Assembly (NCBI GenBank): GCA_903789535.1
Contig: CAIFES010000003.1
Coordinates: forward strand, 1 to 64,000
Direction: 5' to 3'
DNA: 64,000 nucleotides
Source of the DNA: an uncultured Aeriscardovia sp.
GTDB taxonomy: Bacteria; Actinomycetota; Actinomycetes; Actinomycetales; Bifidobacteriaceae
Shown piece by piece: positions 57,878 through 64,000 of this stretch. The notes below the pieces were generated by a model. It did no database searches and was not told the DNA's origin. It saw only the letters and a program-made list of their open reading frames with translations. The translations under genes were made by a program, and so were the position numbers. Numbering within the stretch: position 1 is the stretch's first letter; every line of letters starts with the position of its first letter.

Positions 57878-59331
57878 TTGCCCGTGCCCGTCGTCACGCC
57901 GCAGACGACCTGATTGAGATAGGTGTCGGCGATGCCGATGTACTGGCCGGTGTTCGCATCACGGATGAAGCCCGTGTCCGGATCGACGATGCCGTTCGTC
58001 TTCGGATCGACGAGCGTGCCGTCGTCCTGGACGATCAGCCCGGCTTTCGTCTTCGTCTTTTTCTGCGCGGAGGAATCCGACGAGGAACCGTCGGAGGAGG
58101 AGTCGGACGACTGGGCGTCCGAATTGTCCGAATCGGTCGAGGCATCACCGCCTGTGGCGGTGGAGTCCGAACTGTCGGAATCGGTCGAGGAACTGTCGAG
58201 CGAGACGTTGATCGCCGTGCCCTTGCGCATGAGCTTCCACAGCTGCTCGGCCTGGTCGCTGAAGATGACGCGGTTCGGATCGGCCGGATAGGCGGTGATG
58301 GGGGCCGTACGCGAGTAGATGTTGCTGACCGAGAAGTGACTCAGCGAGCCGGCCAGTCCCATAAGCGTGCTGATGTCGGCCAGGTTCTCGCTCAGCTGCA
58401 CGGAGTTGATCGCCGCCTTGGCGAACTGATAGAGCTGGGCCGAGTTGGTCAGGATGTTCTTCGACAGCGCCTGCCGGGCGAGCTGCTTGATGAGATACTG
58501 CTGACGGGCGGTGCGCATGATGTCGGACCCGTCGCCCACGCCCTCGCCGTGGCGCACGCGGGCGAACTGCGTGCCGGTGGTGCCGTCCAGATGCTGCCAG
58601 CCCTTGGAAAGGCGCAGATTCGTATAGCTGTCGCTGAGATTGAGGGGGATGCACACATCCACACCGCCCAGCGCGTCGATCATCGAGCGCATGCCGGAGA
58701 AGTCGACGACCGCGAAAGCGTTGAGCTCGACGCCGGTCAGATGCCTGACGGCCTGCATCGTGCAGCCGGCCGCGCCGGAGATTCCGTCCGACTGGTAGCC
58801 GTAGGCGAAGATCGAGTTGAACATCACGTTGGTGCGCGCCGGGATCGTGCCCTTGCCGGTGGTGCAGGCCGGGACCGAGACGATGGTGTCGCGGGGGATG
58901 GAGACGAGGTTCATGTAGTCGCGCTTGGCGCTGATCTGCAGGATCATCGTCGTGTCCGCATTGTGCTCGCCTTCGTCGGCGGTGCCGCCCATCTGCTGGT
59001 TGGTCGAGCCCGAGCGCGTATCCTGCCCGAGCAGCAGGATGTTGATCGGCTTGTTCTTGAAGCGGTCGAGGGGCAGCATCTCCTTCTTGCCGGTGGCGGT
59101 GGTCACCACCTGCACGGCGCGCGAGCCGGTGGTGTGCGCGAGATCGACATAGACCGCCGCGGCAATGGTGGCCACGAAGGCGAGGATCGCGATGAGCGTC
59201 ATGCTGATGCCGCGTGCCACAGGATGGCCCGTGCGGAAGGCGAACGAGTGCAGCGGCTGCGGGTTCCCGCTGTGCGAGAGGTTGGGAATCCTCCCCATGC
59301 GGTGTGATGAGCCGGAATCAGCAGTGCCCAT
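57874..59331 (-). CDS. LCP-family (LytR-CpsA-Psr) protein 2
   Basis: A 485-residue LCP ligase, first gene of the two-gene LCP operon. One membrane segment (ISMTLIAILAFVATIAAAVYV) precedes the LCP domain: INILLLGQDTRSGSTNQ, NADTTMILQISAKRDYMNLVSIPRDTIV, GCTMQAVRHLTGVELNAFAVVDFSGMRSMIDALGGVDVCIP and FARVRHGEGVGDGSDIMRTARQQ. The C-terminus carries a long Ser/Asp linker (residues about 380-430) ending in a 50-residue segment (DPKTNGIVDPDTGFIRDANTGQYIG). It is divergent from the large glycosyltransferase gene, 240 bp away. Confidence 0.93.
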   Translation of the reverse strand: MGTADSGSSHRMGRIPNLSHSGNPQPLHSFAFRTGHPVARGISMTLIAILAFVATIAAAVYVDLAHTTGSRAVQVVTTATGKKEMLPLDRFKNKPINILLLGQDTRSGSTNQQMGGTADEGEHNADTTMILQISAKRDYMNLVSIPRDTIVSVPACTTGKGTIPARTNVMFNSIFAYGYQSDGISGAAGCTMQAVRHLTGVELNAFAVVDFSGMRSMIDALGGVDVCIPLNLSDSYTNLRLSKGWQHLDGTTGTQFARVRHGEGVGDGSDIMRTARQQYLIKQLARQALSKNILTNSAQLYQFAKAAINSVQLSENLADISTLMGLAGSLSHFSVSNIYSRTAPITAYPADPNRVIFSDQAEQLWKLMRKGTAINVSLDSSSTDSDSSDSTATGGDASTDSDNSDAQSSDSSSDGSSSDSSAQKKTKTKAGLIVQDDGTLVDPKTNGIVDPDTGFIRDANTGQYIGIADTYLNQVVCGVTTGTGK

Positions 59332-59572
59332 AAATCCTCATTCTGATCGACTGACGTCTGACGGCGGGCCGTCTTTTCCTCCCCAAGCTTAGGACGGGGG
59401 CGGTCTCCACGGCCCCGCAGCCGGGACGGCCACCCTATTTATTCTCATCCTCATCACTTTCTCATCACTTTTGTGGATCACTCTGAGGGATTTCTTGTGC
59501 TTGTGTGTCGGAAAAGAAGCGGACATCGTTCTCATCCCAGGCTCTGTGCGAGCTTGCGGCTAGTCTGGACGG

Positions 59573-62500
59573 GTGAGCACGACTGAAGAGAACACCGTTG
59601 TCCGGATCGCCCGACGGGCGATCGCGCAGGAGGGCCGACGGCGCCAGGGGCAGCAGGACGCCGTCCCGCGTGTGGAGGCATCGGTCATCGCCGTCATCAC
59701 GGTGGAGAACGATATGACCTATTTGCCGCGCACCCTGGCCTGCGTGCTCGGTCAGGACGTGCTGCCGGCCACCATCCTCGTGCTTCATGCCGATGCGCGC
59801 TTCGATGGCTCGCGCGGCTGGGTCATCCCTTTCACCTTTGGTGGTGGCCAGGTGAGCGTGGACGTACGCGAGGAGCCGCGCTGTACGAGTTTCGGCACAC
59901 AGGTCTCTTATGCCCTCGGGCACGGCAGGATCCCTGCAGGCTGCTCGCTGCTGTGGCTGCTCCATGATGACAGTCGGCCGGCCGGCCCCCGCGTGCTCGG
60001 CAGGCTGCTCGAGGCTTATCGCAAGGCCCCCAAGGCCAGCATCGTCGGCACGAAACAGCTCGACTGGCAGGGCGACGGGCTCCAGGACGTGGGCTGGCTG
60101 CTCGACCGGCACGGCCGGCGCGCCTCGCTCGTGCTCGATGGTGAGCAGGACCAGAGTCAGTACGACAACCGTCAGGACATGCTCGCCGTCAGCCTTGCCG
60201 GCGCACTCGTGTCCAAGGAGGCGTGGCGTCAGGCCGGAGGGGTCGATCCATGGATGGGCACCTTCGGCGAGTCGACGGATCTGTGCCGGCGCGTGTGGAG
60301 GCTCGGCAGACGCGTCATCGTGCTGCCGCAGGCGGCGACCCGTCATGTGCGCGCCCGCTATGCGGGGCTGCGCTCTGCCGACGGCTCGCACAGACGTGGC
60401 CAGCCTCGATCGACGACGATGGCCCGCCTGCGCGCGCAGGAGAAGATCGCGCTGACCAACACGCATGCGCTCATGCTCCTGCCGGCATGGCTGTGGTCCG
60501 TCGTGCGCGCGCTCGTGCTCTTTGTCGTCGAGTTGTTCCGCAAGCGTCCGGCGCTCGCCTTCGACATGCTCGCCCTGCCATGGCTGAGACTGGCCTATCT
60601 GCCGCGCCGGCTTTCCCCCTCCCGCTTCTATTCGCGCACGGGCATTGATACCCGTCACTATCCCACGCTCGTGGCCACTTCCGCGCAAATGCGTGATTGG
60701 CGTGTGCGCAGACGCGCCTTTGCCGCCCAGGACGGCGGTGAGCCGCTCAACCCGCTCGCGCGGGCGCACCTGCGTCACCTCGCCCATGGGCGCGTCTTCG
60801 ACTGCGTCGTGCTGGCCCTCCTCGGGCTGGCGGCGATGATCGCGGTGAGCTGGCCGTTCCTGTCCGTGCTTTTCGGCGGTGGCTCGCTCGTCTCCTCCAG
60901 GCTCGCCCCCACCGCCGCGACCGCCGCGCAGACGTTCGAGGCGGGAACGCTCATGTGGACGCGCGCCCTCGGTATCGGCGCCGTCGGCGCACCGTTGCCG
61001 TTCGACCTGTTCCTCGGTCTGCTCGCGCTGGTCGGCGGCGGGCGTCTGAGCGTGGGGATCACGATCTTCTGGCTGCTTGCCCTGCCGTGCGCCATGCTGT
61101 CCATGTACGCCGTAGCCGGCGCGGTCACGCGCTCGCGGCCGCTGCGGATGGTCGCCTCCCTTGCGTGGGGGGCCGCCGCATTCCTGTTCGGGGTGGTGCA
61201 GACCGCCGGCCTGCCGCTGCTTGTGGTGGCCGTGTTCCTGCCGCTGTCCTTCTATTTCGTCTTCCGCGCGGTGGGCTGGTATGCCGTCGACGAACCGCAC
61301 TCGCCGCATCCGTCCGTCCAGGCGGCGGCTGTGGCCGGCCTGCTGCTCGCCCTGGTCGTGCTCGCCGAGCCGCAGCTCATCCTCCCGCTCGTGCTGGCGT
61401 TCCTGCTCTACCTGCTGGTCGTCAAAGAGCATAAGGCCATGCTCCTGCTCATGCCGGTGCCCGCGATCGTCGCCCTCGCCCCCACTTTCTACTACGTGCT
61501 GTTCCGCGCCCGCGAGGGTGCCTGGCGGCAGTTGTTCGCCGATGCGCTCGTGCCGGATCGTGCCGTCTCGGACATGTCCGTGCTCGTCCGGCGTTATCTG
61601 GGTGCGGGCAGTCTGCCGCAGGCAGCGGGCCGGATCGGCCTCATCAGTCTTGCTGTGGTCGGTGTCGTGCTCGTCCTTGCCGCCGTGTTCTCGCTCTTCG
61701 TCCGTTCGGCGCGGCGCATGAGCCGCATGGCCTGGACGCTCGTCTTCTCCGGCGCGCTGCTGCTTGTCCTCGCCCCGCGCGTGGGTATCAGCCCGTCGAC
61801 GACGGCGGGGCAGGGGCCGGTGACGGGCTCCTGTGTGCCGGCGCTCATGGTCGTGCTGTTCGGACTGCTGCTGGCTGCCAGCGCGCTGACAGGCATGAAT
61901 GACTCGCTCTTCCGCATGGTCGTCTTCGGCGACGGCGCCGGCACCGCTGCGCAAGACGCGGCCGTCGCCGCGAATACCGCCGCCGCACCCGCGGATACGG
62001 TGACCGGCGTGCGCTCCGAGCCTGTGGCGGTCGGCCCGGACGGGCAGGTCCGGCTTCATACCCTCGCCTCCCGCCGCACTCCGCTCGCCGGTCTGCGCGC
62101 GCTGCTGTGTGTGGTCCTCACCTGTGGTGTGGTGCTCGTGGGCGTCCTGTCCGGTCTGGCGTGGAAGGGGACCTCCACCGTCGGCGCCTCCCGTCAGGCG
62201 CTGCCGATCGTGGCCGTCAATGATCTTCATTCCGGCAAGTCGCGCATCCTCGCCGTGCGCGCCGATGGTCGTGACTCGCTGCGCTACTGGGTGATGGGCA
62301 CCGGCTCGGGTGACCTCATCGATGTCAGCCCGATGGCCTCTGCATGGTCGCTCACGCATACCGATCCGTCGGAGGAGGCCGTCTCACAGGCCGCGGCGGG
62401 CCTGCTCGCCGGCAGCGGCCAGGTCGCCTCGCAGCTTGCGGCCCTCGGTTTCATCGGTATCTACGTCCCGCCGGCCACCGTCTCTTCCGACACCACCGTA

Positions 62501-62923
62501 CGTCAGGCGCGCACGTCGCTCATCTCGCACATCCTTTCTGCCGACGGCACGGTACAGGTGACGAACACGGCCGAGGACGGCCTGTACGTGCGTCTACAGG
62601 AGGCCGGGGGTATCTGCCGCACTGGCTCGACAGGCTCGTCTGCCGGTGCCTCGTCCGCTTCTGGCTCCTCCGCGTCGGTGGTGGAGGACCAGACTGGTGC
62701 GGAAAGCGTCGGCGACGATGACGGCACCGATGTCTCTGCCTCCTCTACGCAGACGCAGTCCGGTTCATGCGCCGTCCAGAAGAGGACGGATAGCGCCTAT
62801 TCCGCCGCGCAGACCGATCCGCAGCGCCTCATCTGGCTTGTGCTGCTCTGCCTCGTCCTGCTGATCTATCTCATCGTGGCCATCCCGCGCTCACGCCACC
62901 TGTCCACGGAAGGGGGCCGCTGA
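59573..62923 (+). CDS. large membrane glycosyltransferase (GT2-type)
   Basis: An 1116-residue protein with an N-terminal GT-A domain (SVIAVITVENDMTYLPRTLACVLGQD, LWLLHDDSRPAGPRVLGRLLEAY with the DDS metal-binding motif, FGESTDLCRRVWRLG) and a C-terminal membrane part of about a dozen segments from residue 285 on, plus an extracytoplasmic domain (residues about 870-1060) before the last segment. This is the layout of actinobacterial cell-wall glycan glycosyltransferases found beside LCP genes and DUF5719. The start codon is the GTG at 59573. Its stop overlaps the next ATG by one base. The polymer it extends is unknown. Confidence 0.9.
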   Translation: MSTTEENTVVRIARRAIAQEGRRRQGQQDAVPRVEASVIAVITVENDMTYLPRTLACVLGQDVLPATILVLHADARFDGSRGWVIPFTFGGGQVSVDVREEPRCTSFGTQVSYALGHGRIPAGCSLLWLLHDDSRPAGPRVLGRLLEAYRKAPKASIVGTKQLDWQGDGLQDVGWLLDRHGRRASLVLDGEQDQSQYDNRQDMLAVSLAGALVSKEAWRQAGGVDPWMGTFGESTDLCRRVWRLGRRVIVLPQAATRHVRARYAGLRSADGSHRRGQPRSTTMARLRAQEKIALTNTHALMLLPAWLWSVVRALVLFVVELFRKRPALAFDMLALPWLRLAYLPRRLSPSRFYSRTGIDTRHYPTLVATSAQMRDWRVRRRAFAAQDGGEPLNPLARAHLRHLAHGRVFDCVVLALLGLAAMIAVSWPFLSVLFGGGSLVSSRLAPTAATAAQTFEAGTLMWTRALGIGAVGAPLPFDLFLGLLALVGGGRLSVGITIFWLLALPCAMLSMYAVAGAVTRSRPLRMVASLAWGAAAFLFGVVQTAGLPLLVVAVFLPLSFYFVFRAVGWYAVDEPHSPHPSVQAAAVAGLLLALVVLAEPQLILPLVLAFLLYLLVVKEHKAMLLLMPVPAIVALAPTFYYVLFRAREGAWRQLFADALVPDRAVSDMSVLVRRYLGAGSLPQAAGRIGLISLAVVGVVLVLAAVFSLFVRSARRMSRMAWTLVFSGALLLVLAPRVGISPSTTAGQGPVTGSCVPALMVVLFGLLLAASALTGMNDSLFRMVVFGDGAGTAAQDAAVAANTAAAPADTVTGVRSEPVAVGPDGQVRLHTLASRRTPLAGLRALLCVVLTCGVVLVGVLSGLAWKGTSTVGASRQALPIVAVNDLHSGKSRILAVRADGRDSLRYWVMGTGSGDLIDVSPMASAWSLTHTDPSEEAVSQAAAGLLAGSGQVASQLAALGFIGIYVPPATVSSDTTVRQARTSLISHILSADGTVQVTNTAEDGLYVRLQEAGGICRTGSTGSSAGASSASGSSASVVEDQTGAESVGDDDGTDVSASSTQTQSGSCAVQKRTDSAYSAAQTDPQRLIWLVLLCLVLLIYLIVAIPRSRHLSTEGGR

Positions 62924-64000
62924 TGGCACGTCCATCCTCCTCGCCGGTCGTCAACACGGGCCGGCGCCACGCGCTCACGCTCCTGTCAGGCCTGCTGCTC
63001 GTGCTGGCGGCGGCCATACTCGTCGTCGTTGCCTGCCTGCCCGCCTCTGGTCCGATCAGTCGGGCGCTTGCCGGCTCTTCGGCTGCCTCACCTGTGCGTG
63101 CCGTGGCCTCGACGAGCCGCCAGCTGTACTGCCCGCCCGCCATCGGCCTGTCCGATTCGGGCAGCTACGGCGATTCTTCCTTTGCCGCCAGCGCGGGTGA
63201 TCTCGCCTCGGCCCGCACGCTGCTCACATTCGGCTCGGTCTACGACGGCCAGGTTGCCGGGCTGTCCGCCTCGGCAGCCGCGGACACGCTCTCCCTGCCA
63301 TCGGGCAAAAAAGCCGGTGTGACGCGTTCGCAGGCCTCATCCTCCATCGTCTCCACCCAGCAGCTGTCGGCATCCGCCGGTGACGGCCTTGCCGGAGTGT
63401 CCGCCTCGTGGGCCAGCACCGGTGATGTCCAGGGGATCGCCGCGACCTCCTGTGCGGCCTCTGTCTCACGCGCGGGTTTCCTGCTGCCGAGCACCCAGGT
63501 GGGGCGTTCGGCGCGGCTGCTCGTCGCCAACGACTCGGATAAATCGACCGTCATCGCCCTGCGCTTGTGGGGCGCCTCCTCGGCGGGACAGATCCATCCC
63601 GCCGCCAATTCGCAAATCTCCGTCGCCGCCCATTCCTCGCAGACGATTAATCTCAGCGCGTTGACCGGCCATCAGAATGCCGCGTTCGTCGAGGCGCGCA
63701 GCACCGCCGTCGCCGTGCACATGCTTGTGGAGACGACAGCCGCCTCTGGGCTCACTTCCAAGGGTGTGGATTTCGCGCCCACGATCACGGCCGTGCGCTC
63801 CGGTACGCTCACCGGCCTGTCCAAGGGCAGTTCCGCACGTCTGCTGCTCTTCTCCTCTTCCGATGCGCGCGTGGAAGGGCACTGGCTCAGCTCCGACGGA
63901 CAGGAAGATGCGGAGCATCTCGCCAGTGGTGTACGTGTGAATGCCGGCCGTGTGACGAGCGTCGATCTTGGTTCCGTGCCCGAGTCGGTCGGGGCGTTGC
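62923..64000 (+). CDS. DUF5719-family secreted/membrane protein (partial)
   Basis: The gene starts at ATG 62923, overlapping the glycosyltransferase stop, and runs off the window after 359 codons. The N-terminus has one membrane segment (ALTLLSGLLLVLAAAILVVVACL, residues about 16-38) and the rest is a Ser/Ala/Thr-rich extracytoplasmic part with beta-sandwich-like repeats (RSARLLVANDSDKSTVIALRLWG; AAFVEARSTAVAVHMLVETT). This matches DUF5719 proteins encoded next to the glycosyltransferase in actinobacteria. Function is unknown; a role in cell-envelope glycan assembly is inferred from the neighbourhood. Confidence 0.8.
   Translation, partial: MARPSSSPVVNTGRRHALTLLSGLLLVLAAAILVVVACLPASGPISRALAGSSAASPVRAVASTSRQLYCPPAIGLSDSGSYGDSSFAASAGDLASARTLLTFGSVYDGQVAGLSASAAADTLSLPSGKKAGVTRSQASSSIVSTQQLSASAGDGLAGVSASWASTGDVQGIAATSCAASVSRAGFLLPSTQVGRSARLLVANDSDKSTVIALRLWGASSAGQIHPAANSQISVAAHSSQTINLSALTGHQNAAFVEARSTAVAVHMLVETTAASGLTSKGVDFAPTITAVRSGTLTGLSKGSSARLLLFSSSDARVEGHWLSSDGQEDAEHLASGVRVNAGRVTSVDLGSVPESVGAL

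Overview
The window looks like a chromosomal segment of a high-GC actinobacterium, most likely Bifidobacteriaceae (Bifidobacterium or a close relative). The order pth-mfd-divIC-DUF501-ppx-tRNA-Leu followed by FKBP and greA, the large UPF0182 protein, the yraN-comM-dprA cluster and the LCP/glycosyltransferase/DUF5719 block all fit that family. This is inferred from gene content; no marker gene was compared.

The first third (1-22 kb) is an immunity region built around one complete type I-E CRISPR-Cas system. Array 1 (343-2930, about 43 repeats) is followed by nhaA and then cas3, cas8e, cse2, cas7e, cas5e, cas6e, a terminator-like hairpin, cas1e and cas2e. Array 2 (16044-19560, 53 repeats) follows. 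Both arrays read on the + strand with their leaders on the left. Array 2 is interrupted by a 345-bp non-repeat segment carrying two tiny membrane-peptide ORFs. A Fic/HTH toxin-antitoxin-like pair follows it.

The most interesting signal is a pair of crRNA-like genes outside the arrays. Each has a degenerate first repeat with an intact ATGATCC handle, a spacer of exactly 21 nt (33 minus 12), and a second degenerate repeat that keeps only its hairpin. One (about 8428-8534) lies between cas3 and cas8e; the other (about 21193-21290) lies beyond the Fic module. Each spacer matches a site just downstream that has an AA PAM, and the pattern is the same both times: 5 matches, a mismatch at the base that type I-E complexes flip out, 5 more matches, then divergence. 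Site 1 overlaps the putative cas8e promoter. Site 2 overlaps the putative promoter of a 37-residue hydrophobic peptide with a good ribosome binding site. I read this as a Cascade-run double switch: a CreR-like autoregulator of the cas operon, plus a CreTA-like module in which Cascade silences a small membrane toxin, so that loss or inhibition of Cascade would release it. CreR and CreTA are known concepts; this I-E, 21-nt, peptide-toxin version with paired design is, as far as I can tell, not a standard annotation.

From 22 to 64 kb the window is mainly ordinary chromosome. It holds a LOG-family gene, a DUF1461 membrane protein with a methyltransferase-like gene, an MGMT-domain protein, yraN-comM-dprA (reverse strand), a free-methionine sulfoxide reductase, pyridoxamine kinase, an NAD(P)-binding protein with an S33-type hydrolase, ychF, a DUF2975/HTH pair, an alpha/beta hydrolase, UPF0182, pth, mfd, divIC, DUF501, ppx, tRNA-Leu(UAA), an FKBP isomerase behind a promoter-proximal terminator, greA, a hemolysin III-family protein, a PdtaS-like histidine kinase, an orphan FtsK/SpoIIIE ATPase, two LCP ligases, a large membrane glycosyltransferase and the start of a DUF5719 protein cut by the window edge. 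Most long reverse-frame ORFs are shadows caused by high GC and were left out.
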